A stretch of DNA of 64,000 nucleotides, from contig CM061921.1 in NCBI GenBank assembly GCA_031002005.1, positions 147,283,283 through 147,347,282 on the forward strand, written 5' to 3'. Below the pieces are notes generated by a model. The model searched no databases, was not told where the DNA came from, and was given only the letters and a program-made list of their open reading frames with translations. How positions within the stretch are numbered: the first letter of the stretch is position 1; each line of letters opens with the position of its first letter. The DNA comes from Vandiemenella viatica. Lineage: Eukaryota > Arthropoda > Insecta > Orthoptera > Morabidae. The position numbers and the translations under genes were made by a program. Below, piece by piece: positions 21,944 to 33,659 of this stretch.

Positions 21944-22716
21944 ATGATTTGGCTGACAAATGTTCTTAAAAATATTCGTACATTATCAGGGAACACGTCA
22001 ATTAAAAAGATAATTAAAATTTTTTATTTAAAATTATTTCAGATGACATTACTGTAAACATTGGAAAGTAGTTGCGTTCTTTTAGGATAGGTTCCACTAG
22101 ATAGTGCATGTCCTATTAGGATGCTAGTTGAATTAGTCTCTAGGTGCCAGGATGAGCTAACGGGTGCGCAAATGCAATTTAATTGTTTGTAAATGGATTG
22201 CTTGGAGATGTTAAGCTTGCGGAAGGTACCTGAATAGAGCAGCAGGAATGCTGGCACAGCTTGCGCTGAGGTCAGTGCTTCATTCTCACTGCCAGGTGAC
22301 CTTGATCCCTGCTTGCTGCTGCTTTTATATTTTCTAGTGCTTCTGTGAGGGGAAGAAACTGCTAGTTAGTGTTTATTTGCAGCAGAACATAATGAACTCT
22401 CGGTTACATCACGGAATAGTAAAAGATTTCCCGCATGGCCGCAGCCAGTCCGACGTGCTATTCACTTGTGTTTAACAAACATTTTACTCTTAAATGGCGT
22501 TGCGGCAGTCGCTGAAGAGATTGGACGGGCGATGAATGGTTTCTACGACACCATTACCATAATGGGCTGGAACGTTCCAGACGGCAGCAGAAAGCCTAAT
22601 TCAAATGTGTACTGAATAGTGGCAAAGGAAGCGTTCCAATAAAAATATTACTATGGGTTAATTGGTGGGGACTAGACTACATTAGCCTGTCAACAAAGTA
22701 GCAACTTATTTATCGC
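21944..22716. other. No recognisable feature
   Basis: Frames such as 22039-22257 (minus, 72 codons) have no domain I recognise. Confidence 0.35.
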
Positions 22717-22931
22717 AACTGGGCGGTAACACTCTGGCCTCGCATTCGGGAAGATGCGGGTTCGAATATTCACAAAGGCATCCAGATATCGGCTTTATAT
22801 GGGTTCCAGGTGAATGCTGGTGGGGTTCCTTCAAAAGGCCATGCCCAAATTTTGTCATGTTCCTTGCTACCCATACATTTCCAGCCTCTTAATGACCTCT
22901 GAAGTCAACAAAGCCATGAGCAAAAAAAAAT
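22717..22931 (+). mobile_element. SINE-A copy 11
   Basis: GCGGTAACACTCTGGCCTCG head, perfect GGGTTCGAAT start of the B-box, a body with a 15-20 bp deletion, AAAGCCATGAGC tail and A-run. Confidence 0.83.
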
Positions 22932-22939
22932 TATCGTAG

Positions 22940-23609
22940 TCTTTCCTATGAGATGAATAGGAAATAGTCATGGGCTTGCAGAAGGCAACTGGAAACCACT
23001 GCTTTAGAGACCCAAAGAAATTTAAGACTGAGGAAATAATGTAATCTTTCAAAATTATGAAATGATGGCTTCATCCTGAGTAAAATATCCCAGAAGCAAA
23101 ATAATACCGAACTGGATCACTGGAATGATCTTAATCTGATGATTGTGGAATGCAGATTGAATTTCAAGACCATAAATGAGCAACACACACCAAAAAGACT
23201 GGAAGCAAGCAAACAAACTAATAAGGATTATCATGAACCAGACGCCGCGCCGGCGTTAACTGTTGTTAGTTCCGTGATAAGGAAGAACACTAAAGGTAAA
23301 TTCCACTTAAGACAATTTTATCTTGGAAACGAAACGAAATGAAGTGAAATTAAGGAAAGTGAAAACAAAAATGTCTGGTAGAAAAGTGTGAATAGAAATG
23401 GTTGTAGCTATGAGATGTCGAATCTATGGCAACCAGTTAGTTTTGGAGAAACGAAACGGAAACGTGTCTGCGTGAAATATGAGGATGAAACATGCCGAAG
23501 AACCTAAGAAATGCGTAAAAACTTTTACAAAATGAGTAGTAGCTCGTTGAATGTTAATGTTCTTGATTATATTGGAGATCACCTTTGAGGACAGAGTTGA
23601 TTTGTAGGC
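22940..23609. other. No recognisable feature
   Basis: No gene or shared repeat. Local A-rich bias. Confidence 0.35.
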
Positions 23610-23707
23610 GAATGCCGGTATGGTTCCTTACCATTCCTTGTTACCATTTCTTTCCCACCTCTAATGACCTCTATGTTAAAGAGGTATTCAGCAAAAAAAA
23701 AAAAAAA
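23610..23707 (+). mobile_element. SINE-A copy 12, 3' fragment
   Basis: Only CGAATGCCGGTATGGTTCC and the tail CCTCTAATGACCTCTATG with a long A-run survive. Head and most of the body are absent. Confidence 0.75.
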
Positions 23708-23709
23708 GA

Positions 23710-24822
23710 GAATGTTTGACAGAACTTTAAAAGCACTAGGAAAGCAGTGAGAGATTAGATTCGCTTAGAAATCTCTTGATGAAGAAGGCTTGAAACATTT
23801 TTCAAATGAGTAGAAGTTTGCGAACCAGACGAGAGACCATTTTTTATTAAACCACCATTTTCACATTACTCAAACCCCTGACAAATTTTTAAAAAACTGT
23901 TATTCAATGGGATTATATTGTGCCAAAAAATTATTACGTCGGATAACGTGAAGGTAAAATGAGTAAAGAGCTTAAGACTAATTCAATGAACAACAGTAAT
24001 CTGGTTTTTAACGAAACTGGGGTACAAGACATCTAAGGCGGTGGAACCAGTATTCATACACTTTATTAAAATAATGAGGATACTACAGAATTAGAAGATT
24101 TGACTTGTAGTTGGGAATTAAGTTAAAAAATCTGCAGAAATTAGGTTTAAATGACAGAGTTGTTGCGTGAATCTGGAAGTTTTAATTGATGTAAAAAAAT
24201 GAGTTGTGGCTGCAACCTGTCACCACTTATTCAACTGAAACTTGGAGGAAGCAATTAATGTCGTTGTAGAAGACTTTGTGTGGCACAAAGGTTAAAGTGC
24301 GATGTTAACGACCGAGCTCAGAGGTTCTACCAGCTTGGCAGACTGCCTGTCTAGCCGCATAATCTAGCGAACAGGCATGCAAAGTGAAAAAGTGAAGCTA
24401 GGGTAAAGTCTCTTTAACATCCCAGCATAGTCCTAAATTCAAATCCGAATCCACAGGCACCTCACGACAAAACCACCTGACAGAAAAACACGGAAAATCG
24501 TAGTTATAAAAAACACATGATGCGAATATGTGATGCTTTCGATCTTAAATGTTGCCTTAGTGTTACATACTAAAACGGTTATAAAGTAGAATGATAAACG
24601 GAAACAGGAAGACTCTTTTTACTGGTAAAATAACTTCAGTTTCTGTAATTTCCCTTATACGATTAGAGAAATGATTAAAACACATTTTCTGGTCTAACAT
24701 CTTTTCAGTATTGATGAATTTTTGTTTCTTGCATTGGTATTGTGTACCTGTGAATGATTTGAAGCGGCTAAAACTTTCAATAACGAAATATTTGAGAATC
24801 TATAAACTGAGATTCTATGCTT
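23710..24822. other. No recognisable feature
   Basis: AT-rich. A weak tRNA-like patch near 24280-24320 was not convincing enough to call. Confidence 0.35.
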
Positions 24823-24825
24823 TAT

Positions 24826-25231
24826 GGGCGCGTCCTTAAACCATATAGATCCATTTTGGAATCTTGTAAACCCCCCCCCCCACCCTCCCCTTTTCCTTCC
24901 TCGTGGTCCGACGTGGCTTTTGTCTCCGCCCCCCCCCCCCAAACCAACGTAGCATGTAGCTTTTCTCCCCCTGTAGATTCCAGAAGATATTTTGTACTGT
25001 TTTCTCTTGTCAGATTATCGTACATTACATACGGAGATAATTAAACGACTGAAATATTTACGTGCTGTTGAGTGTTTTGTAACTCATTTTAACTATGACA
25101 AATAATATTAATGAAAAACTACATGGCCTGGCTCGGAAGCCCCCCCCCTTTTTTTTCACGTAGCCCAGCGTAGCTTTCCAGCCAACCCCTCCCCCCTTTT
25201 AGACCGAGCCACGTATTTTATGGACACTCCC
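24826..25231 (+). mobile_element. MITE-M copy 3
   Basis: 406 bp, flanked by TAT on both sides (24823-24825, 25232-25234). Ends GGGCGCGTCCTTAAACC and, reversed, GGGAGTGTCCATAAAATACG. Same orientation as copy 1. Long C-runs (24869-24878, 24931-24940) lie where copies 1 and 2 also have C/G-runs. Confidence 0.85.
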
Positions 25232-25302
25232 TATGAAGTGTTCTCCGCCATTAGGTCTACACTGCGAAGTATCCAACTAGCTCTCTTCTGCTCTATGAAG
25301 CA

Positions 25303-25380
25303 GAGCGTTCGGGAGGACGTGGGTTCAAAACACCATCCAGCCATCCAGATTTCGATTTTCCATGATTTCCCGAAATAATT
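25303..25380 (+). mobile_element. SINE-A copy 13, 5' fragment
   Basis: GTGGGTTCAAAAC (mutated B-box) and CCATCCAGATTTCGATTTTCC remain. The 3' half is lost. Confidence 0.65.
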
Positions 25381-25438
25381 TCCGGATTACTGTGAGAAGA
25401 GATCACCCATAAATTATTACACAGGGATGGTAAACTGA

Positions 25439-25458
25439 GTGTGTGTGTGTGTGTGTGT
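25439..25458. repeat. (GT)n microsatellite
   Basis: Ten GT units immediately upstream of SINE-A copy 14, which may have inserted beside the tract. Confidence 0.85.
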
Positions 25459-25682
25459 TGGGTGAGCGGTTAACGCTCTGGCCTCGCATTCCGGAGATGC
25501 CGGTTCGAATCCCCGTCCATATTTGGATTTTCTACGGTTTCCCCAAATCACTCCAGGTGAATGCCGGGATGCTTCCTTTAAAAAGGCCAGGGCCAAACTC
25601 CTTCCCGTTCCTTGTCCCCAGTCCCATCCCGCCTCTAACGACAGTGACGTCTACGAGGCATAAAGCGATAAGTAAAAACAAG
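25459..25682 (+). mobile_element. SINE-A copy 14
   Basis: GGTGAGCGGTTAACGCTCTGG head, CCGGTTCGAATCCCCGTCC B-box, then an 8-10 bp deletion before ATTTGGATTTTC. Tail GTCTACGAGGCATAAAGCG and A-rich end. Relatively young. Confidence 0.88.
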
Positions 25683-25699
25683 GTAAACTGAGGTACCTG

Positions 25700-27670
25700 A
25701 AAATGCAATTAACAAGAATCTAGTTTCAATACCCCGTAGACTTTCCGGTCTACGTTATCTGAAACATTAGAGCTACAAAATGACTGGTTGCGAAAACATT
25801 TCTGGAAATAATCCCATCAACCTTTAGTACTACCGAAATAACTAAGTCTAATTAAAAATTTGGAATTCCAGGATTTTTCGATTTTCCTAGGATTTGAGAA
25901 CATATCAGTAGAGCACTGTACTATATAAAATTGGATCTTTTTTGACAGATGGCTCTAAACGAAACATTCCTTGTTGTGAGAAAAGCAGTGAAGTTCAGCG
26001 ACAAACCCTACCAATACCAATGTAAACAGCGAGTAGAAAACGGCGATTTGTTTTAGAATTACGTAAAAATGATTTAACCAGAGTTGTAAAACTACCAACA
26101 CACTTTCGACGCTACTGATTTGTCGTCGTGCGTGTTTTACCTTTCATTGAGGCATCATTAAACACCTGCATAGGCTGTTATCTACCAACAGTTAAAATAT
26201 TTAAGAGGGTTTATACCGAATTTGTGACGAATGCAATGTTAATTTACAACAGTACATTATAGAAACATTTGTTCTTCCTCTCAACATCAGGGTCAGCTTA
26301 TCAAACAGTCCGAAAAGCATGGCGTTGAAAGTAGTTTTCCTTGTGATGAAGCATTTAATGACAGGTTTACGTCACTTTCATTGCTTTATTGAACAGTCTC
26401 CTGACAACATAACCAAACACATTACACGAAAAGCAAAGAGGAAAAGTGTGTAAAAAGAATAAAAGACTGTTTTATAGCTAGTAACTAGCCATGGAGATCT
26501 GAGTGCACATCTACAGACCAGACTCATATCGGTAGCGCTTTTAAGCTAAAGGAAGGCCAAGGTATAGTTGCAACTGGCATTCTTAGTTACCTGTCCATCA
26601 CGTTTGAGATCTTCCCGGAGTTATGTATAATGAGGGAATGGAGGTTTGTATGTTACACTGCGTATGTATAATAGATAAAGTAATTTTGGCTGTATTCGAA
26701 TCTTGCAGAGATCCATTGGATCCAAATGTAGCTACAAAATGTTGAAAGTGGCTAAAACACACCTATCACGAATTAGACAATGTGTTAGAGGAAAAATTAT
26801 ACTGTTCGGGGACGTCAGCGTAAATTTTGCTTTAGTATATTACAAAACATGTTGTAATTTTGATAATATTTAATTCAGTCGATGAGTATTGAAATTTTAC
26901 ACCTAGAAAATAGATTGTGGTTCAGACACAGACGAGTCTTTCAAAATATTAAACACAAGTTGTCAGGCCACAGTGTTCAAATAATTCATGAGACCGTAAC
27001 TAAGAGGAAAGCCATCAAAGGTAGGCCCATCATTAACAATATATACTTGAAACGCCGGCTCTAGAAAAGAGATTGGCAGCTGTGATGCAGTCTGTTACTT
27101 TCAACAAATCTTGAATTTTTTACAGAACATTTTACTGCAAGATTGATTTATCACTCGTAACACTCCTAAGATCTTGCTGACAGTAACTATCATTGCAGGC
27201 ATGGAGTAGGCCTTGATATTGAAGTTATTAGTTTCATCTTCTCTAAGCATGTTAAAGTGTCTTTTTATGTCAAAAATTGAAACAATTAATACGGGAATCT
27301 GCGTAAAATCTTGAAGACAGAGTAAATAATTTCCGGTAGAAAATAGTTGTTCCTCAAATAATTGTATAGTAAAAGAAAAACTGAAGAATAAATTGCGCTA
27401 AGATACCACATTTAAAATTACGCTGCAACGTTCACATTAAGAATTATATAAACTGACTGGTTTGCAAGTAAACCCTGCCTCGTGGGAAAATCTTTACAAG
27501 CCAGTACATATTTGAGTACTTTAAAAAATATACTGGCTTTAAGCCCACAGAGGCAATGCAGGAACTTGCATGAATGTTTGAAATTAACAGTTCGATCACG
27601 TTTGGTATATTTTTTTTGTCTAAATACTTCAATATCGGAGCCTATAATCAGAGCCATAACACAGAACAAA
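25700..27670. other. No recognisable feature
   Basis: Nearly 2 kb of AT-rich DNA, with only domainless frames such as 26882-27064. Confidence 0.4.
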
Positions 27671-27676
27671 TGTAGC

Positions 27677-27893
27677 TACCGAGCGTGGTGGGTGAGTGGT
27701 TAACGTTCTGGTCTCGCATTCGGGAGGACGCCGGTTCGAATCCCCGTCCGGGCATCCAGATTTGGGTTTTCCATGGTTTCCCCAAATCACTCCAGGCGAA
27801 TGCTTGGATGCTTCCTTCAAAAAGACAATGGTCGAATTCCTTCCCGTTCCTTGCCCCCCAGTCCCATCCCGCCTCTAATGACCTCGACGTAGT
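27677..27893 (+). mobile_element. SINE-A copy 15, best-preserved head
   Basis: GAGCGTGGTGGGTGAGTGG, GTTAACG and the perfect B-box GGTTCGAATCC are followed by the complete body. Best reference for the 5' consensus. The tail is cut short after GACCTCGACGTAG, so the GGCATAAAGCC end is missing. Confidence 0.9.
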
Positions 27894-27899
27894 GCAGCT

Positions 27900-28595
27900 G
27901 AAAAATGTTAACGATTTCAAACGGTATCTCTTTGAATTTCTTTCATAACTTTCCTTCAGAAGTTTCTTTCTTTCGACGATTGACGTTCGTTAAAAACAAA
28001 AATTCATACTTCGCAAATTATCTTCTCTAATAAATTTTAATATTCATCTTTGAAAACTGAAGAAATGTATGCGAAATTGTGGGGAAATTCTTTTCCGTAA
28101 GTTGTCGCGAGCTACTTGAAAATGGTGTACTTGATATAGAAAACGGTAATGGTATTTTCCGTGCAAATACTAATGACATCAGATTTCCGCAAAATTTTAA
28201 ACTCTACAAAAATGTGAACGTGTGCTATAAATTACTTCTAGTATTGTTTGCTTTAAAATTATCTTCGAATAGTGTTGCACCTGCCTAATATTGCTGTCGA
28301 ATGGAATAAATATTATCTTCAATTTTACTCTATCCATTGAACGATGCTCAGATTAGCTAAGATATGAAAAATGTCATGATAGAAATTTCTCTTCCGCAGA
28401 ATTTAGAGTAGGTGGATTCTTTTGCACGACAGAGATTCATGTCGATTGTTTGATAACTGTAGCCATACCATCTATAATCCATACAACTCTTTGATAGAAA
28501 CATATCTTAGTTTGGAATTCTACCTATGAACAAAGCATATTTACTGCTTTAAGATATTCCTTCTGCTTTGTGTTCATTTAATTCCCTGTGTTTTT
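27900..28595. other. No recognisable feature
   Basis: No gene or shared repeat. Confidence 0.35.
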
Positions 28596-28775
28596 TTCAT
28601 ATGGCTTTACCTTTCGTCGAAGTCACTACAGATGGGAAAGGATGGAGGGCTAGGAACGGGAAGGAATTCGGCCATGTCCTTTTGAAGAAACCATAGAAAG
28701 CCGAAATCTGGATGGTCGAACGGGGATTTGAACCAGTGTTCACCCGCATGCCAGACCGCTCACCAACCGGGCTGT
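28596..28775 (-). mobile_element. SINE-A copy 16, internal deletion
   Basis: Tail (ATGGCTTTACCTTTCGTCG on the plus strand) and head (GGGGATTTGAACC, B-box complement) are both present. About 40 bp of the middle of the body are missing. Confidence 0.82.
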
Positions 28776-28779
28776 CACA

Positions 28780-29496
28780 GTACTCTGTCAATATTTACAA
28801 ATTAGAATAGGATAAATACAAACTTCAAATACGACGGTGAGATAAGAGGATAATATGGAAGACAACTTATTTCGCCTAATGTAGAAGGCAGATTTACAGG
28901 TGTGACTGCACAAGTTCTTATGAGCCACCTGAGAGCACAACATAATGTTTAATGATCACTTTCTTCTCTCTAAACAAGGGTTTCTGCCTTGTTCTCAGCT
29001 CTTGGCACGTGCCATAGTAACCGATTTTAGCTGCAGGACTGAAATAACATTAATGGCTCGAGACGCCACAACTCATTTAGTGTTGCTACAGCCTCCCTGT
29101 ATACTTCCCCTTGTCGGTGTATTTCTTAGCGTTACTGAATAAATCAGCTGTTTACTTAACTACGTGAGCAAATCTAAAGATGCTAAGCATTCGTATAGTT
29201 TTCATTGTACAAGATCAAAGCTGTTAGTTAAATTGAAGGAGCCACGACATGCGTCACAGTAATGTGATATTATTTATTCGTAATTGCAATGCAGGTTATG
29301 CTCCGGCGATAATTTTTCTGCACACCTAATTTTGCCTTACGAGAATTCATCATAAAATAGTTTCACCGTTTAAGATGTATTTATTCAGCAGCTGTCTCGA
29401 TCATTTATTCCAGTCCCTGTACTCCGTCAATGATCAACAACTTCTACATGTCTCAAATGAAGTGCTGCAACACAGCTACAAAGAGAAACGTGGATC
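28780..29496. other. No recognisable feature
   Basis: Small frames only; nothing supported. Confidence 0.35.
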
Positions 29497-29735
29497 GAGA
29501 GTGGTGGTTGAGCAGTTAACTCTCTGGCCTTGCATTCGGGAGGACGGCGGTTTGAGTCCCCGTCCGGGCATCCAGATTTGGTTTTTTCCATTGTTTCCCC
29601 AAGTAACTACAGGCGAATGCCGGGATGCTTCATTCAAAACACCATGGCCGAATTCCTTCCCGTCCCTTGTCCCAGGTCCTTTCCCGTCTCTAATGACCTC
29701 GACGAGGTGTAAAGCCATAAGCAATCAAAAAAACA
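29497..29735 (+). mobile_element. SINE-A copy 17
   Basis: GTGGTGGTTGAGCAGTTAAC head, GCGGTTTGAGTCC (mutated B-box), full body, GACGAGGTGTAAAGCCATAA tail. Confidence 0.87.
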
Positions 29736-30084
29736 GAAACTTTAATCAGTTTAGCGTGCTTAGGGCATCTAGAGCTAATAAATCCATTTATAGGAAGACA
29801 ATTTCTATAAAAGTACTACTGCGCTTCCTGCAAAAAGTATGTTAACAGATTTGGACCATTTACTGAAACCAGCTTATTTTGTGTTGCTGTGATAAAATTT
29901 TAGAAAGTCTTACAAAGCTTGTATTTGTAGAGTGAGTCTCTAAAAATTTTAGCGAAATTTCATATTTCATAGGTCACTAATAAGATCTATAGTCTAGGCT
30001 GATAATGTCTTAGATGGCACTTCCGTAAAGTCATCTAAAACAACTTCATGCCAATCGACGTCCCAATTTTCATTAACATTGAAC

Positions 30085-30372
30085 ACCATTTAAATGGCAG
30101 TTTGCTAATGTGAGGCCCACCATAGTTGGAACCAGATTTGTTGGATCTGAAGCGGTTATACTAAGAGTGGAATGTTTATGTTGCCATCTGTCTGCAAAAC
30201 GTGCAACTTGTGTTTTGCCTGATAAATGTATTTTTGTTTGTGAAATGTGTAGTTTGAGGCGAATATTGGGAACAGTCTCAGCATACACCTGGATGATTGC
30301 GCCTGTAAACCACAATGAGGACGGACGGTACCCGGGGACCTGGACTCGAACTAGGTCCTTTTGTACCTAACC
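30085..30372 (-). mobile_element. SINE-B copy 2
   Basis: Reversed, it has the B-box-like AGTTCGAGTCC, CCTCATTGTGGTTTACAGG, CATCCAGGTGTATGCTGAGA, TTTCACAAACAAAAATACA and GCAGACAGATGGCAACATAA, colinear with the copies at 11372 and 55163. Confidence 0.65.
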
Positions 30373-30518
30373 TTTCCAGAGTCGCGGCGTCTAAACTCGC
30401 GCAGGCACACTGGTGGATTTCATTAGCATTATAGATAGATAAACGACGTGCTTACACAAATGCGTTCTTAAGTTCCATTAAGATTGTTATACTAGATTGT
30501 AACGAGAAGGAAAATTAT

Positions 30519-30621
30519 TTCTTGAAAATCTCTCTGGCATGCGGCCGGATCAATTAATCGTGGATGAACGAATCTTCGAAGGCGTAACGTGCCACCATCT
30601 TCAAGTTGCGTCTGCTGACCA
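30519..30621 (+). repeat. Left terminal inverted repeat of the GC-rich unit
   Basis: Pairs with 32018-32119 with scattered mismatches. Shared landmarks are TTCTTGAAAATCTCT, GCGTAACGTGCCA and TTGCGTCTGCTGACCA. Confidence 0.8.
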
Positions 30622-30632
30622 TAAGTACAGTT

Positions 30633-30671
30633 GTTTGGTCCACCGACCGGGTTGAGGTCGGTGGACCAAAC
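30633..30671. repeat. Left hairpin
   Basis: 16-bp perfect stem (GTTTGGTCCACCGACC with its complement) around a 7-nt loop (GGGTTGA). Confidence 0.88.
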
Positions 30672-31940
30672 TGCAACCCCGACCACACCATTCCATCGTA
30701 CTACTTCACTACGCGCCAGCCGCGGGATTGAAACTCTTCCGAATCACCCGCCATTACAGCAGGGACGGTGAGGCTAGGTGCCTTTCGCCAGCCTCTTATA
30801 GGGTGCCCACGGGGAAGCGCGCGGAGGTAGCACCCGCCACGAACCAGGCCAAAGACCCTGCCAAATCCTGGCCGTATAGCTAAAGCCTCTGTGTTTCCGG
30901 CGCGAGACACCCGGCCGCACCCTTACCCCGCAGGGCGGGCGGAAGCCGCAGCGCCCGGGTGCCGCGCAGGAGTGCCCCTTCGCATGGTCCACCACACCAG
31001 CTGTCCGAACGTGTCATCACTGAAAACGCGGCTTCCCACACTAGGGCGCGCTCCTAGTGCGCTTTCCCCCGCACCCGCCAGACACGAGTTCCCACGCAAC
31101 TCGCCAAGCTCCACAGAGCACTGTCGCAGTGCATGCTCCCGTTGCGGCGGCCCAAAGGTCCCATAACGTTCACAGGTTGTATGTTGCCCCACCCTTGGTA
31201 AACCAATGCAATATCCGGTTCACACTTATATAGTGAGCCTATTATGGCAACTTAGAGACATGCTCCCACCAGCAGGAGTGCAATCCTGAGCCCCAGGGGC
31301 TGAGCCCAGAGGCGGCAAGCCGCAACCAGGCACAGTCCCCTAGTCCGTGGTACTGGCCCCTTCATACGACTCCAGGGTCTATGCTACGCTGACAGCAGGG
31401 GTGCACTAAGCCGCTGGGGTGCTTGGTCTTCGTTCACCAGGACACCCCCAACACCGGAGCAGTCAGGGCAAGGTTGCTCACTGCACTTGAGCTGCGGCCA
31501 ACACCGTAGTGCCCCTATCTGCATCTTGACTACCCACAAGCCTTCCGTCCAGCAGGGGACGCGACCCCTCCTGAACCCCTAGCCTCAATGCGGGGGCGAC
31601 GGGACTGTGGACATCGGGCAGTCCCGGGGGCGGCGAAGGCGGTACGAACCCGCCTCCTACAACCGCTCCATACAATTACCCAATTCCAATGCCCAGCAAT
31701 GTCCCTCTCTTGGTAGACCAACACTAGCGGTTTCAAAGTTTGCCAGTCATTACAATTCAGATAAAGCTCATTAGACACCTCCAGCTCAATCAACCTACCA
31801 CATCCTCCAGAGGGAGAAAATTTCCACCAACGCTCTAACTTGCAACTATAGAGTTACAAGAAAGGCATCGGGGAGGCTCGGGAACCCCGGGTGCGCCAGA
31901 CCCGTCATCTGAGTCTCCTCGAAGGGTGGCCCAGACCCCT

Positions 31941-31956
31941 GGGGGGGGGGGGGGGG
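31941..31956. repeat. G-run
   Basis: About 16 consecutive G immediately left of the right hairpin. Confidence 0.95.
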
Positions 31957-32030
31957 CGTCTGCTGACCAGCGTGAAGAGCGCAGTCCAGGACGTGACTGG
32001 ACTGCGCTCCTCACGCTGGTCAGCAGACGC
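31956..32030. repeat. Right hairpin, 32-bp stem
   Basis: GCGTCTGCTGACCAGCGTGA and following bases (31956-31987) pair with 31999-32030 with a single mismatch around an 11-nt loop. Its right arm overlaps the start of the right TIR, so the terminal GCGTCTGCTGACCA motif is present three times in the unit. Confidence 0.92.
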
Positions 32031-32119
32031 AACATGAGGATGATGGCACGTTACGCCGTCGAAAATTCGTTCATCCATGGTCAATTGATCCAACCGCATG
32101 ACCCAGAGATTTTCAAGAA
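32018..32119 (-). repeat. Right terminal inverted repeat of the GC-rich unit
   Basis: Inverted partner of 30519-30621. Begins TGGTCAGCAGACGCAACATG and ends AGAGATTTTCAAGAA. Confidence 0.8.
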
Positions 32120-32129
32120 TCAGATTCGC

Positions 32130-33315
32130 CGAGAAAACCTACGATTGCACAGGGAATATTATTGCTGTATGTAAACTTCTCACGGACTGAAAATATGATT
32201 CACAGTTTCCAGTGCAGTTTCTTTTCGGCGTTAATTTACTGATACACAGATCACGGTGTCAGTGCGCACTATCAGAAAGGTGATTTTATTCATTATGTGC
32301 TCATTTATCGCAAGTTTCGTGCTCAGTAGAAATATTAATAGTTTAGCTCTAGTTGCAAAAACTGATGAATGTCTGTCCTGTACGAGTGTTCAGTGATCAT
32401 TTTTCGGGAGACTGTCGGTTTGCGATAAAGGAGGAATGGTTTTGTGTTTTCAGGCACAATAAAGGAAAAACACTTAGGATTCTCAGTTCGAAATAACTTT
32501 TACAAAGGAAAAAATAACAGTTCTTACAGTATGAATAAAATTACTGGCCTCTGATTGTGGAAGGTCTGTAAATTACTTTTTAGAATTGTCGAACTGAAAT
32601 TATTTGTTTTAGCAGTTGCCGTAGTAGTTATTCGGATGATGCAGTGCTACAGGCACATGGAGGCAACAGTCGACAGAAATCCCAACATGCCTTGCATTGT
32701 AAGAAAATATCTCGGCTTGGCATCATCCACACAATGCGCTACTAGAGCCGAGTAGCAAATGACACACTGCGATTCAAAAGACTCCAACAACGCTTGTTAT
32801 ATTTTGTGACATAGAAAGATGAACATGTTTCAAGAGGGGACAGCATGTCCGTAAAAGCATAATTTGGGCACTGCATGGCGTCGACTTTTGAGAACTATAC
32901 ACCCAACATAATTATAACATCATTCAGTAAATTACAAAAGGTGTTGTAATCATTGATCCATCAGTACAGTCTACATAGGCGATGCAGAGATTCACACAAT
33001 GGTCAAATACATGCGGTTGTGTACTAAATTAGTGGGATCAAGTCATCCTCTGATGTTACAGCAGTATCATACAGCATACTCTTCATATTACACCACACAC
33101 AAAACAATCGAGAGGTGTAAGATTTCGTGATCATGGCGGACATGGAACTGATCCCCCTCCTGAAATCCATCGATTTGGATATATGGCGTTCAGATTTGCA
33201 TCAGTGTGCTGGGAATTCGTCTTGTTGCAGCTACATTACCTGTCGAACACGAAGTGACACCACACGCAATATGGTAGGCAAAAACAGGTGGGATACGAAC
33301 CATGGGCTATGGAGG
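32130..33315. other. No recognisable feature
   Basis: A 73-codon frame at 33127-33348 runs into the adjacent MITE and has no domain. Confidence 0.35.
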
Positions 33316-33323
33316 GCTGTAGC

Positions 33324-33649
33324 TAGGGTTTCCAAACATACTTTATAATAAAGTATCATACTTAATTTTGGGTCAGTATACCATAACCTCAAATTATGCG
33401 CAAATAATTTATTTCTAGTAAAATATACAATTGATGGAACGGTATGCCCTTGTTAATTTATTTATGAAACTAGATTTAGGCTATGGTACCATCAATAACT
33501 TCTTCAAATGAAACTGTTCTAAAACCACGAAACAAATGTGTTTTTAAGACTGCAAATACCTGAATTTGATTGTTTTTCTTAGATATAGTTTTTATTTTCT
33601 TCCAAAGATAAATATACTTTATTTTCTTTCAAATAAGTTGGCAACTCTA
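33324..33649. mobile_element. hAT-type MITE (non-autonomous)
   Basis: 326 bp, AT-rich, with ends TAGGGTTTCCAAAC and, reversed, TAGAGTTGCCAACTT. A perfect 8-bp duplication GCTGTAGC lies at 33316-33323 and 33650-33657. The 8-bp duplication plus TAGGGTTGCCAAC-like ends point to the hAT superfamily. No coding capacity. The internal ATACTTTAT motif near each end is part of the imperfect subterminal repeats. Confidence 0.85.
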
Positions 33650-33659
33650 GCTGTAGCTG

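Larger units (their letters stand above)
30519..32119. mobile_element. GC-rich unit with long TIRs and paired hairpins
   Basis: A 1.6-kb block clearly richer in GC than its surroundings. Its ends are inverted repeats of about 103 bp (30519-30621 and 32018-32119) beginning TTCTTGAAAATCTCT and ending GCGTCTGCTGACCA. Inside each end sits a hairpin, 30633-30671 and 31956-32030. The block between has no long frame and no domain I recognise, and clear target duplications were not found. It could be a Foldback-like DNA transposon or a chimeric insertion. Superfamily not assigned. Confidence 0.7.

Noticed and set aside
27730..27750. Functional tRNA genes at the many GGTTCGAATCC sites
   Set aside because: Each match belongs to a repeated element with a long non-tRNA body; no site shows a complete cloverleaf by eye.
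29375..29845. 156-codon frame
   Set aside because: Covers SINE-A copy 17; translated SINEs give recurrent peptides (SGHPDLGFPWF-like) that also appear in other copies.
30891..31166. GC-rich frames in the hairpin-flanked unit as a protein gene
   Set aside because: Several overlapping frames on both strands with no domain; high GC makes chance frames likely.
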